A stretch of DNA of 64,000 bases from Anisakis pegreffii. Taxonomy: Eukaryota; Nematoda; Chromadorea; Rhabditida; Anisakidae. Shown one piece after another: positions 39,601-51,000 of the stretch. The notes beneath the pieces were generated by a model. It was not told the origin of the DNA. It worked only from the letters and a program-made list of their open reading frames with translations, and did not search any database. Each line of letters begins with the position of its first letter. The first letter of the stretch is position 1. The position numbers were made by a program, and so were the translations under genes. The stretch is taken from the NCBI GenBank assembly GCA_035041965.1, contig JAPYMA010000798.1, forward strand, positions 1 to 64,000. The letters run 5' to 3'.

Positions 39601-40477
39601 TATTTTGCTCTGATTTATAGTGGAATTACTGTTGTACAGCTCATTTGTTTAACTGTAACATTAAAAAATTCATTAGGATAAATCATAGTTGATGCAATAT
39701 ACACTCACCATTGGAACATATTTGGTGAATTTCGACGCGAATCCTCGCGCGATACCAGACAACACTCGAACAGCCAATGTAACAACCACAACGTTCGAAT
39801 CCTTCCAGATTATCTTCAAATAACTCCCAAAATGACATTAATGATAAACGAAAAACAAAGAAATTCTTTTACTTCCTTGAAGATACAAATAAAACTTAGG
39901 ACTTTTGCTAGTTTATCATACTGTTAAAATTCAAATGCCTGACACTGATTATTTGAGTAATGATTCACTTGTGTACAGTGAACTGTGGTCAATGACTTGC
40001 CAAACGCGGGCCGTGGTTATTAACGCATAATTTTTAACTCTAAATTTCGTCGCATGTTACAGCTTGGGACGACAATTTGACCTCCAATAAACCTCGCAAT
40101 TTAGAGAGTTTGACCGATCTTGACTTTATGGATCTCAAACATTCTGATGGTTCATCGTTGACTCATTTTTACGGCTTCAACAACATTTAGTTTTACGATT
40201 ATTTTCATGAGGGATAATAAATAAGTCTTTTATTTGAGCCGATCCGAATGATTATGGTTCAATGAAAATCAAGCAATTTTAAGAATGCGCTAACTTGTTT
40301 GAGTTCGCCCATTAATTCTCCATAATTCGCACTCTGATCTAGTCTCGCGCACGGTCCAACGATATCCAATTCACTGAGCAGTTTCTCCAAAGCCTCCTTC
40401 CGATCTTTCCATTTAGACGATCCAAGTAATTCAAAGAAGTCTTTCGGGAGCTTCGCTAAGATATTAATTTGCGCCAT
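33635..40477 (-). CDS. zyg-9-like: ZYG-9/XMAP215-like TOG-domain microtubule-associated protein (C-terminus unresolved)
   Basis: Seventeen exons on the minus strand: 40477-40295, 39813-39709, 39577-39488, 39228-39058, 38496-38251, 38080-37928, 37584-37504, 37241-37137, 36885-36796, 36579-36418, 36042-35908, 35521-35321, 34867-34655, 34459-34297, 34153-34067, 33930-33842 and 33733-33635; 791 codons, phases consistent. Residues 1-265 and 266-574 each form a TOG HEAT-repeat domain with ILxKLPKDF, KWKDR and EKFKDKK/QKFKEKK landmarks. The second starts IDPWELLEEVGILEKLP, close to C. elegans ZYG-9 TOG2. Residues 575-791 are basic and Ser/Asn-rich, a likely microtubule-lattice binding linker. XMAP215 proteins bind tubulin and speed plus-end growth at centrosomes and spindles. 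Start: ATG 40477 follows acceptor TTGCAG (exon edge 40520), probably trans-spliced. ZYG-9 has a third TOG not found here. If exon 14 is not spliced, it stops at 34268. Confidence 0.8.
35321..38080 (-). other. TOG domain B (exons 6-12)
   Basis: Exon lengths are 153, 81, 105, 90, 162, 135 and 201. Recognisable blocks are KQWKDRLKALE, the ZYG-9-like VLAKDVNVNVAA, QKFKEKKTVLREPL and DPDTEVRDASYCLLGAAM. The 105- and 90-bp exons match TOG A in size and position, so the two domains share intron positions from an ancestral duplication. Confidence 0.8.
35906..35907 (-). other. Non-canonical GC splice donor
   Basis: The exon ending ...NIRMAK at 35908 is followed on the minus strand by GCAAAT rather than GT. 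Splicing AAG/GCAAAT to the acceptor TTACAG at 35522 restores RMAK-VKEQHAKVVKE, which matches the ZYG-9 sequence KMSKIKEFHQKAL. GC-AG introns of AAG/GC type are known in nematodes. Confidence 0.75.
38251..40477 (-). other. TOG domain A (exons 1-5)
   Basis: Exon lengths are 183, 105, 90, 171 and 246. The tubulin-contact loops are visible as KWKDRKEALEKL (first HEAT repeat) and EKFKDKKTSVREAL (third). The domain closes with DGDADVRDAACMACAGVMRL, the usual final HEAT repeat, and a Lys/Glu-rich helix. It aligns to ZYG-9 TOG1 from its very start, leaving only a few residues before the domain. Confidence 0.8.
38754..39002. mobile_element. Putative hAT-like MITE in a TOG-gene intron
   Basis: On the minus strand the right edge begins CAGTGGTGTAGCCA, a sequence common at hAT-type ends. 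The other edge has a decayed counterpart on the plus strand (AGTGTCGTAGTTAG). The interior holds a long pyrimidine tract with a run of about nine C (about 38845-38955). No convincing target-site duplication was seen, so the boundaries are approximate. Confidence 0.4.
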
Positions 40478-40520
40478 CGACCTCAAAGCAACACCATGCA
40501 AAAACGGAAATTTCCATTCA

Positions 40521-41391
40521 CTGCAACGAATGAAATCGAACGAAAAATATGAATGATGAGCACTTCATAACACAAAAAGAAACAATTCCGGCTGAGTAAC
40601 ATGACAGAAATATGAAGAGCTATCTCCTGTGATGGTACTCCCGATAACAATTAGAGTAGCGAAATGAGTTCAATGAAAAAAACGCCGTAAAATACATGCA
40701 AATTACTCGTCGTAAGTATAAGAAAGTTGCCTTCGCAATCATCATTGTTAATATATCTCAACCCTACAAGATTAATCGTGGAAATTTATTGGTAAATGAG
40801 ACGGTAATATATACAACATGTCGTCATGAAGTGGTCACGATTCAAAAAGTGAAGGGCGATTGCGATTGCGGAAGAGTATTCGCGCTAGTGTGAATGTATG
40901 TTCTACACTGAACATATTCATTCATACACCTCGTAAAGCCGTCTCCACAAACGCTTTCAAGTGAAATATCAGTGACATCCTTTCCATCCACCAAAAATCA
41001 CATTTCGCAATGTGATATTCTCATTCGAATCACATCATCGAATGTTATTACCATTAGTCATAAGCGACAATTTCTGCATTAAAAATGGAAGGTGTGGTCG
41101 AACACACAGGGGCGGAGTCAGCGAAGATCATGCGCAATCGCAGATCAACGGTGATTGAGCGCTTGAATGAGGCAAATTTATACCAACAGTATACCGGAAA
41201 AGCACCGTTTTGGAGGATAATGCAATGCAGAGTAATTAGAGAAATCGTGACCATTTTGTAGAGAATAAAATTCTCTATCATGTGAACCATATTGTTCTGA
41301 AAAATATCCATTAAAAAAATTGAGCGGTCTCAAAGCCGAAAATATCAGGCAAAAGTGGAAGTCACATTTATGCAGTACCCAATTTCAGGTT
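40521..41391. other. Upstream region of the TOG gene, no gene recognised
   Basis: No coding exon could be supported. The segment near 41085-41140 is GC-richer, with CAGGGGCGGAGTCAGC resembling another transposon end, but no partner end was found. Confidence 0.5.
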
Positions 41392-41473
41392 AAAGGAATA
41401 AGATTCGAACTCTTACATGCTCTCCTGCTTTGAGAGGTGTGAAAACCGCTGACGCGCCCCACTCTCTTCCTGT
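41392..41473 (-). pseudogene. tRNA-like remnant (anticodon-loop AGC)
   Basis: Read on the minus strand there is a 7-bp acceptor-like pairing with one mismatch (ACAGGAA/TTCCTTT), a perfect 5-bp anticodon stem CTCTC/GAGAG around the loop AAAGCAG, and a perfect T-arm TAAGA-GTTCGAA-TCTTA. The D-arm does not fold and the segment before the anticodon arm is about ten bases too long; loop position 33 is A, not U. It is best read as a decayed tRNA or tRNA-derived SINE piece. Confidence 0.35.
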
Positions 41474-41773
41474 CTTCATGCTGCTTTCGTACACGCCCAT
41501 TGGCTAGTTAGGACGACGTCAAATGGAAAATCGCCACTGCGATTGTGGTGAATCGTGTTATGTTCGCATGAACCGAAACAATGACAATAAAGAATAATTA
41601 GTGGTACACAGGCGGGTTTGAGGAGATACATTTTTGTGTTAGTAATCCCCACAAAAAAACTGGAATTATAATGAACCTGAATATTTTTAATTCACGAACA
41701 TCGAGGATGGAAGAGAATGTTCGAATATACATTTATATTAGAAGTATTGTTCTCTTCGCTTTCGTAACGTAGA

Positions 41774-41845
41774 TCCCATGTGGTCTAGTGGCTAGGATTC
41801 GTGGCTTTCACCCACGCGGCCCGGGTTCGATTCCCGGCATGGGAA
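41774..41845 (+). tRNA. tRNA-Glu (UUC)
   Basis: It folds as a full cloverleaf: acceptor TCCCATG/CATGGGA is perfect, the anticodon arm is CGTGG-CTTTCAC-CCACG with anticodon TTC, and the T-arm is CCGGG-TTCGATT-CCCGG. The D-arm region carries TGGTCTAGTGG (A box) and GGTTCGATTCC (B box), the internal pol III promoter. The discriminator base is A and CCA is not encoded, as in eukaryotes. Confidence 0.97.
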
Positions 41846-41849
41846 TTCC

Positions 41850-41854
41850 TTTTT
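41850..41854 (+). terminator. Pol III T-run terminator of tRNA-Glu
   Basis: Five consecutive T begin four bases after the discriminator base of the tRNA. Confidence 0.8.
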
Positions 41855-42104
41855 GTTCTGTAAGGACTGCAGTTTTCAAAACGTTGTTCCTCATCTTGAG
41901 CACACTGTGTCATTCTAAACTTTATATTTTCAGTTTTATTCACATATCATATAGCAAGCGATTGCATTAATTCGATCTGCAAAACACTATCTGAATATGG
42001 GTTTGTTGGTGTTTAACCGAATCACTACTATTCAATGAAGAGTGGATGGCAGATTTTTATTCCCAGGATTGGCAAGAAATGCATGGGATCAAACGTCGAG
42101 GCCG

Positions 42105-42173
42105 ATGTTTCTCACGCTCAGGAGCTTCATTACTTCCCTCGATGGTCTGGCAGACCGTCATAACCTCCACCTC
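42105..42173. mobile_element. hAT-type element fragment (left end only)
   Basis: TTTCTCACGCTCAGGAGC and GATGGTCTGGCAGACCGTCA match the left sub-terminal part of the elements at 15161 and 52161. No right end follows. Confidence 0.55.
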
Positions 42174-44498
42174 GCTTCAAAGAAATAGTCAGTGGAAATT
42201 ACTGCTTCAAACTGCCTTTCACGAGCAATTTCCCCATCTATAAGAATAAGAATAATTGGTCTAGACTCTGCATGTAGATTAGAAATATAAAGAATAAATA
42301 CACTGCGGAAAACAAATGTGAACAAATCAAAAAAGATGGATTTATTCCATTGCGCAATCTCAAACATCACAACGACAATTGTACACAACACAATCCCTCT
42401 TTTAACAATCGAATTCAAACAATACTCTTCGAAAGAATACCATACAATGATTGCTTGCTAGCATCTTATCCCAAAAACAGAACATTGCAAAACTCAAATT
42501 AGGCGTTTCAAAACTTTTAAACTCACTCACGATTACATACATCAATCCAAATTGTTTTCTCTTAATTTAAGTCATCCACCTGATTTAAAGTCATCACGTG
42601 GGCGACATAAATTGTTTTCTCTTCAACTCAAACTTAAGTCACCGAATTCCAGTCATCCACTTTTAAGTCATCACAAAGTTTAAGTCAGTCATACGTCAAC
42701 CGTCAAATGGTTGCTTTTAATTTTGGCAGAAAATTTATCTGCCACCTGAAGAAACAAAAAAAAACGGAATAAAAAAAATTCAACAATGATGGTATCGACT
42801 TCAACAATTGAAAGAAACTTTAGCAATTCAAACAGAATGTACGAGAGAGATGCGAAAAAAACAAAACACAATCAATGAAACATATTCTTGAAAGAATGGG
42901 AGAAAAAACTTGACGACGCGTAAAATGGAAGTTTGATTTGACGTCAATTTACATTTGTTGGCATCTTTCTTTGATATGAATCAAATATCATTCACTGAAC
43001 ATAGGCCATTACGTTCATTAATTCGTTTTAACTTCACAAAGTCTATTTTGAGCTCAGAACTTCGATGTCTTAACGAGAAACACGTCAACTTGACTACTTG
43101 TATACGTTAACCAGAAAACTGCTAGTATCTATGACGAATAAGAGCATTACAGAATCCAAATATGCATAAATTCACAAGTTTTATCTGGTGGGATTTGATC
43201 ATCAGTTGGCACAACCTAGCACATATTTCAGTTTTTCTGCAACGGATCCAGTGGATGGTTTTGATTCAGTTTAGATTGATGTTGGATGGACGGATCATAA
43301 ACAAATCAAACCTTTCCAAAATGCGAGTGGATATTGATAACATTTTTGTTTTTGAAACGATGAAACAAATTTATCGTTGAGAGCATTTACAAACAGATCT
43401 TCGAAGAAAATACGAATGACAAGTATTGCGATTTATTTATTGGTGAATTTAACAAATAAAACGACGAATCGCGATCGATCACTGAATTGGGACTTTTTTC
43501 AGCGGCCAGATGCAATTTTTTGAATCACTTTTTTTCTGTCGAATCAATGTGATCTATCCAAAAAAGCAAAAAAAACATAGTGTGTTAATAGAAATCCACT
43601 TATTTGTTGACTGTGTAAAAAGAGCTGAAAGGAAATTGTTTCTTTCGAGAAGTAAGATATCTATCTAGTGAAAGCAGTCAACAAATAGTGTTTGGTGAGT
43701 GCACGCAAGCTCCTTATGCATGAACAACGCCATAATCGGCTTCACCATTCGAATACGACGATACATTTCAATATCAGGAACAAACACCATCAATGTTCCT
43801 CAACGAACGCACGATGAAACGAATTGAACCCGATATGACGATATTTTATTCGATACGGAAACTGCGAATAATTGCTTAAAGCTTCGATCGACAACTCAAT
43901 GCTAACAGTAACGGATGAACACCAGAAATTCTTCGATAAGTCGAAACAGTGAAACAAATTTCTGTGCATATTTATACTTTGCATTATGGATATCAGTTTT
44001 CAAAACAACCAATCGATCGAGCTATCCGCTGCGTGTCATATCGAGCCAATCGCAATCCTCAAATCTAACGATTGTTGCATTCACTGATAAATCAACACAC
44101 ACATGAACATGATACATAACAAATGCACAATACAACTTCAAATATATCAAAATATCACCGAACAACAGTAATAATTATTATTATAAACTCAACCAAAAAA
44201 GAAAATACTCAATGGCGAATGTGAATGAAAACACATATTACGAACAAACAATACACTGTACAACGATATAGATCAATCAATCAACCAATCGAATAGCAAT
44301 TCAAAATAAAATTCACATATTATCACTCTTCATTCTATACAAAAACGAAAAAATTGTTTGTGACTGCTGTTTTGAAGTTATTTTTCCGCCACAGATAATA
44401 CGATATTATTGTATCAGATATCATCAACATCATCATTGCTATTAGTATATGTATATTCCACTTTGTATCCGATTATCGTTTATCATCATTTTCATTCC
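42174..44498. other. 3' flank of the UBL3-like gene, no gene recognised
   Basis: No exon is seen. At 42560-42690 short direct repeats of TTTAAGTCATC type occur several times. Near 43600 and 43675 there is a short inverted pair (TATTTGTTGACTG/CAGTCAACAAATA). AATAAA on the minus strand occurs at about 43431-43440, roughly 1 kb after the UBL3-like stop. Confidence 0.5.
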
Positions 44499-47400
44499 CT
44501 ATGAAAGGCAACAACGGCAACATGCACTTCTTTTGGTCTTTTTTAGGTTGTCTGAAATTTCGAATCATTTTAATCATCAAAGCACATACAACACGAAATC
44601 ATTTGAAGAGTATTTCCATGGAGAACATGAAATAATGCAAAATTTAATTTCAGAAATTAGATTCCTAAGCCGCATTCCATTCGTCCTTTCCCAAAATAGA
44701 TTCTTAAAAGTGATGGAAATGTTCCGACATATTTGACTTCATATTTCAGCTGTCTCAGAGTTGATTTCACTCATGCGAGACGTGTGGACTAAGGAAGCGA
44801 GAAAAAAAAACTGCATCGCGATTACATTGTTCAGATGCAGTGATGACTATGTTCCATGATGCAATCACAGCCGTAAATGCATCCGAATTTTATTCAACAT
44901 GATTCACAAATCAACTTCAACAAAACCAACGAACCACTTGAGTTGGGTTCCGGTAGATTCTCGCGAGTAACCAAATGCATAACGGTCGTCTTGCCGACTG
45001 GTAACGAGAGTGCATTCAACGTTACACTACCGTGCAAGAATCGCCCGTGATAGATGAGTTTCAACAACGACGATGATCCAACTCGTTCTTCTTCCCATTC
45101 TGAAACGAACAATAACTTCAACACATCGGAACGCTGAATTCCCCAAACTATTTATTTTCATCAGGAGGAATTTTTTGTCGCATATTTCAGTTCTATTCTT
45201 CGAACAATGAGAAATCTGACGACGATTTGTGTGATTATTCTTTGTTTGGTTCGAGTGATGTCCTTCACAGATGAGAAATTGATACAGATCCGAAAAGGAG
45301 ACGAAAATTTTGAATGCCATATAAAAATTCCAAATCAATGCCATATAAAAATTCCAAATCAATGCCACATAAAAATTCCATTCTCATAAACGTGACTCAT
45401 CAACTCGGAACACAAACACTGCGCAAACATAAGTGCAAAAGTAAAATTCCATCATAAATTTAATTTGTGGATGTAACTAAAATTTGCGTTCAGCTCTAAC
45501 GTATTACATAAAAACACTTTGGAAGGTGCATATGCCAGGCTTGAATGCAACGTTAATGTTTTATTACGTTCTCAAATTGACATTTCCATCGGTTTGCAAG
45601 CGAAACATAAAGAATTCTCATTTTCATATTACCAGCAAAAAACTAATTTCTTCATATCGAATAAACAACCATTATCAATTCTCTGTGCAATTCCAACAAA
45701 TTATCCACTTATTTCTGTCATAAAATTCACATACTCATATAACTCATTTATTGCTTCAAACCAATCAATTCAATCCGTTAAGCTTTTCCTTCGGTTCAGT
45801 CTTTCACTCTCTTCTTTTTTGCTAAACGACGACTCACCCAAACAGATCACAACAATCATCCAATCACACTATTCATTCGTTTCGAAAAGGAAATATCACA
45901 ATAGGATTCAGCGCTCATTAGCATTCATCGCAAACAATCTTCAATGTATTATACAAAAAGCAACCTCCTTTTGCCCACTCACCATCTGTTTACTTCAACA
46001 TGAACAAATGGATATGTATAAAACAATCGACAATGCCTCAATCTTACATTAGTTAGCCTTTTGTGACGTTCGCAAATATTATATTATATGCTGTGTTCAG
46101 CCAATCAATTAATAACCAATAACCGAAATAATTAATCAGACATGTTTTGTGACACTTTTATTCGCTCAACTACTCATAATTTTGATTTCATGTTAATGGC
46201 ACTGAATTGACAAGATATACCCGTGTGTGAAAAATACTAGCAATATGTGCCCATAAACTTCGTTTACAGTGTCAAAGAGGGTTAAGTTTCAACTTAATTT
46301 TTCTAGGAAATGCAAAAACCGTCCATGAATTCAAAAATCATCAGTACATTATCGATTATCAATTCTTAAACAAAAAAAAGAAAGAGAACAAGCATGGAAC
46401 AACACTCACCTTGAGGCCAGTTATCGAAGACGAACTGTGTGATTTCTTGTGCGCTAACACTTGACGAAAATAAAAATTCTTTTGTTTTTCCACTAACCAA
46501 AATTAATCGTAAATTTATCTGAAATTTTCAAAGCAATTTTAGTTGATAGAAAAATGTTTGATTTGCATCTGAAAAGTGATTACTACGTTACACATCTCTT
46601 CACACTCATTTTGCATTCATCTCTTTATGACGTTTCAGTGACATATTGAGAATGTCTCCGACAATGGTAATATTCATGTGAAAAACCAAATGAATAATTC
46701 ACGTCCTTCTATCGTCACTCATGCTGCTGCTCTCGATTCATGATGATTATTACATTCATTCGACATTACAATCTCTTCTGCCCACCTATTTGTCCGCGAC
46801 TATCAAACAACGTCATTCAGTCCTCCTCTAATTTTTCAATTAACAAACGTTTCTAAAGTAGTTCCCATTGACGTTGCTATCAACAACAAAACGCACATCA
46901 GCTTGCAAAAACCAATTCACTCCACTCGAACAAACGACCACAACAACGACAGATCGATTAAATGAATAAAAAACTCGAAGGCATTAATTCGGTGATTACA
47001 CATGGAAGATAAAGGGCCGCCGTAAGGGCCTTATCGGATCATTACCTCCAACGAGAGGAAAATTGTTGATCGGGCAAAGTATAGTCGAATTTTTCTCAAC
47101 GATATAAAAAAAAACCCAAATTCCGATGAATTCACAACAACGTAATTCAACCGAAACGATGAGTGACGAACTCAGTGTGTCCTTCTGGTTGAATAGACAT
47201 TGAGAGTTTGTTCATAAATTTCATTTGTCAATCAACATTTGAATGATTACTATGCAACGTTTATTCATGAATGCGCACTTATTAAGTGAACTCGACTTTA
47301 ATTCGAATTTCGCTTGCATTCCCTTCGTTGCACAAATATCGAATTTCATTTTCAACCATTCAATCGATTTGACTTTTTATCACCAACAACTATTTCAATT

Positions 47401-48063
47401 CAATAAAGTACTCGCAATGAATTTTCAATAGTTTGATAACATCTGACTGCATCTTCAAATTGTATGGAATGAAGGCAAATAAACCTATTAAAATCTTGCC
47501 TTATCAACATAAGACATGCAAAAAAGAGCAACAGAAAACACATTGTTAGTGTTATTGCAACTGAATGAAATCATCGAATTCATTGATTTTCAACGTTAAT
47601 TTTGAACAAACAAACGCGCTAATTCAGATATAATCACAGAGCATATCCTCACCATAAGCTATAGCATAATTGAACGCTTGGCAGAGCGGAAAACACAAGA
47701 ACAAGAGTCAATCTCAATGCGACACTCAATTGAAACATCGCTCTCAAGTATTACATCACACACAAACAAGTAAATAAGATCAGTGCCAGTCAACAACAAC
47801 TCATTCTTCATTCATTCCAGTTTACTTCTATCAAGACTAGTTATTGATCGTATTGGATATTTGTGAACATTTATGTGAGAAGAACATACTCTGCTGACTG
47901 CAATTCTGATTTAAATTAGCGATTGAATACAACCGTAAACAAGAAAAGCAAACGAATTTCAGTTTAAAAAAATCAACAATTCCAAGTCACTAACATTATC
48001 TGGTGGTGCGGTGGGATCGAGATCAGTTTTAGATACCAACGATGAAGGCGACTGAGTCGCCAT
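44499..48063 (-). CDS. ubl3-like: UBL3/MUB-type membrane-anchored ubiquitin-fold protein
   Basis: Four exons on the minus strand, 48063-47995, 46518-46410, 45099-44935 and 44551-44499, give 131 residues; all are GT-AG and phases fit. Residues 1-23 are an unconserved leader. The ubiquitin-like domain follows: INLRLILVSGKTKEFLF, VFDNWP, then EWEEERV, LKLIYHGRFLHG, LPVGKTTVMHLVTRE and LPEPNS, nearly identical to animal UBL3. The last exon adds a basic stretch and ends CRCCLS, a CAAX box (C-C-L-S) for prenylation, with neighbouring Cys as possible palmitoylation sites. UBL3 is not processed to a Gly-Gly end and acts at membranes, where it modifies proteins sorted into small extracellular vesicles (known in mammals). 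The first exon opens after acceptor GTTTCAG at 48088, 24 bases before the ATG, compatible with SL trans-splicing. Confidence 0.93.
45313..45380. repeat. 24-bp tandem repeat, about 2.8 copies
   Basis: The unit AATGCCATATAAAAATTCCA plus AATC repeats at 45313, 45337 and 45361 with one change in the last copy. It lies within intron 2 of the UBL3-like gene. Confidence 0.92.
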
Positions 48064-48087
48064 AACACCAAGTTCCAGCCTCCAAAC

Positions 48088-51000
48088 CTGAAACTAACGG
48101 TTCAATTCTTTTGCAAAAATCATTTTCGAAATATGAGTCTCACTAATCGTAAGTGTGAGTACCCGTAAATACCCCGTAAATTCGAAGAAACATCATCAAT
48201 GCAGATGAGTATAACGCGAACAAGGAGCGGTCGTATAGCGCAACACAAAGAACGACATCAATTCATCGAAGCATGCATGCACGCTTCAAAGAAGCACAAC
48301 TAAAAACTTTGGAAAATGAAAATAAAAAAGAACTATTCATTTAAAATTTGTTCATCTAAAAGCTTCGACAGTTGCCATCCAGTCAACCAACGAACATAAG
48401 TAATAATATAAAAAGCATGAAACGAATGCGATGCGCGCTACACATCAAACAATAATCGATAAGAAAAAACGGAATTTCATAATGATTATTACCTCTAAGT
48501 ATGTATGAATGTTAAATGCATATTCATATCACATTACGTGTGTGCAACGAACAGTATCAAAATGAATCATCAAAATGAGTAGCTGTTCAAGGCTAAAACG
48601 ATCAAGTCAGCTAATCATAGATATGACGGGCATTGAATGCATACGATATGAGACAAACTAATGAGGTCTTCCGGCGCCGAAACTGACAATTGCTTTCGTG
48701 TGGAATGAGTGCCATTTGAGGAATGCACCGCCGCAGAAAAACACTCGTCAAATGGCTGTCCATTAAAAGCTAGAATAGCAATCGCGTTTCGAATAATATC
48801 ACAACACTGCACACAAGATAATAACAATGATAACGATAGCGCTCACAATGACAACAATAATAATAGAGATAACGGTAACTTCATTTACAATTGGAAATGA
48901 AATTGAAAGAAGGAGTTTAACATTGGGACGTAAATGCATAAATCACGTTCGATAATGAATCAAATCAATAATAAACAACAACAAAAACTGGTTCATAACG
49001 GAGAATGAATAGGAAAACAATCAAAAAACTACTATGCACATTAATAGTATTTACCAGTTCCGTTTGAAAGATGAATGTTTTGACCAAGTGCAATACAATA
49101 AATTACTACAAAAAAAAACAGATTCAAATCGGGACTTGATTAATTCATTAATAGAACAACTGTATGATGAATTTGAATAGTGAACACTTTATCGTCGAAA
49201 ATTTCAGTCCCATTCTCCTCTCTACAATCAAATACACAAATTTTAAAATCTCTTGTCAATTTTCAAATTCTTTCGTTATTTGTTTATCTCTATGCTATGC
49301 TGGGTGATATCACATACACAAGTAACAATTAGAGCAAAACATCAAATAGGTAATGCAGTAGATAATGCTCAATGAATTGTGACAGTATTTACAGCATTCA
49401 GAAATTTTCAATGATGGATATCATTCTATGCATCACGGATTTTTGGCTCATTAACTAGCGTTCCCCCTCCGTTTGCTTTGCTTTTTTGTCAGCTAAACGA
49501 ATCGAATGACGATCAATCTATCACTATAGAGGAACAGCAAAACAGAAGTAATCGAAATTGTTTCATTGGAGGAGATGCATTCCACTCGAGCAAATTAATC
49601 GACGTGTTGTAACAACAAAAACAACACAACAACAACAGCAACCTCACGAAAATTTGACAAAATTAATTCTTCAGTTGCTTCGATTAATCATTTGTCTGTG
49701 TTTACAATGACCTCTCCCACTTAAAATTACCGATTCACTCACAATCAGAAAAACTTCCCGGAAGGTCCGATAAATTCCATTTGCATTTATTGGCATCAAA
49801 GTGAATAATCGAAGAGTGAAGCAATATTTCGGAGGCTTCGCCTCATGACAACGAATTGATTGCAAATATGATAACGCAACTGAATTATCGAATTAATTAA
49901 ACTCGACAATAACAAATTAATCGCAACAAAAGTACCTATTTCGTTAACGTTCAAAACGTTTATCCACATCGCAAACCTCTCTCCAAAGTCACTATCTCAT
50001 CCTCGTCACCTTATAGCAGCAAACAAGTAGCGATAGGCAGATGAAAGCCCGTGCCAGTTTACTATAAACAGGCATCAGCAAATAAGAGGTACTGCTTAGT
50101 CTCATATGAAAGGGTGCTACACTTATACGAATATGCTCTTTCAAGAGATGAACTTCATCAAAGTGGCATATTATTATAGAAATGAATGGATTGCATCGCA
50201 ATACGATGGCAGTGTTCATCTGTGAAGAATAATCATCTAAAATCAGCGCCAGCACTACGGTCATCACAAAAAACGCTCTCATCAGATGTTGATGGTTCGT
50301 TAAAGACGGATAACAAGCGTTAAGGTCAATAATACATCATCACAAAGAGTTCATTGATTCGTTCTCACTCAACCATGTGCCACTTATCATGCTTGAACAA
50401 AAAATTAGGTTGATTGGCAACATAAAGACGGTGTTAAAAAAGCGGAGAGCACCACAACCATCGCAATGCCTGCTCACTGACTGAACGACAATCATGAACT
50501 GCGGCCTTATCCAATTAGTTGGTGGATGTAAGAGGAGTGTAATGGACAAGGCAGCAGCATTAGCAACAGCAGCAGATGTTTTAGTAACACCATTGAATAA
50601 ACGATGAGGATGACGGACGACTGCTGAGATCATATTTAGCCACACGGAAAGAGCCACTTATTCATTTACTCATGCATACCTACCTACCTACCTACCTACC
50701 TCTACCTGCCTAGCTACTCGTTTCATCCAAGTACACAATACCTGACGAGAGGTGGTTTCGTCTGAACAATGGTGAAAAATACGTAACGCAAAAATTCGTG
50801 GTATGAATTCGCTTTGAGCGAACGACGGAAGGCAACAGAAATAAATGAACGAATGATGCACGAACACGTAAAATCAATCTGGTGTAATACTTACGGATGT
50901 TTTAACGATTCACGAAAATGAGACGAACTATGCAAAAAGCATGACACAATCCAGCCATAGCCATCTCAGTTCTTTCCTTTCATCATTCCATTCTTTGGAA

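Noticed and set aside
45519..46052. 177-codon plus-strand frame
   Set aside because: Lies opposite intron 2 of the UBL3-like gene, has no ATG at its opening and no recognisable domain.
50678..50701. Regular short repeats considered as CRISPR
   Set aside because: They are 4-bp microsatellites without spacers, in a eukaryotic context.
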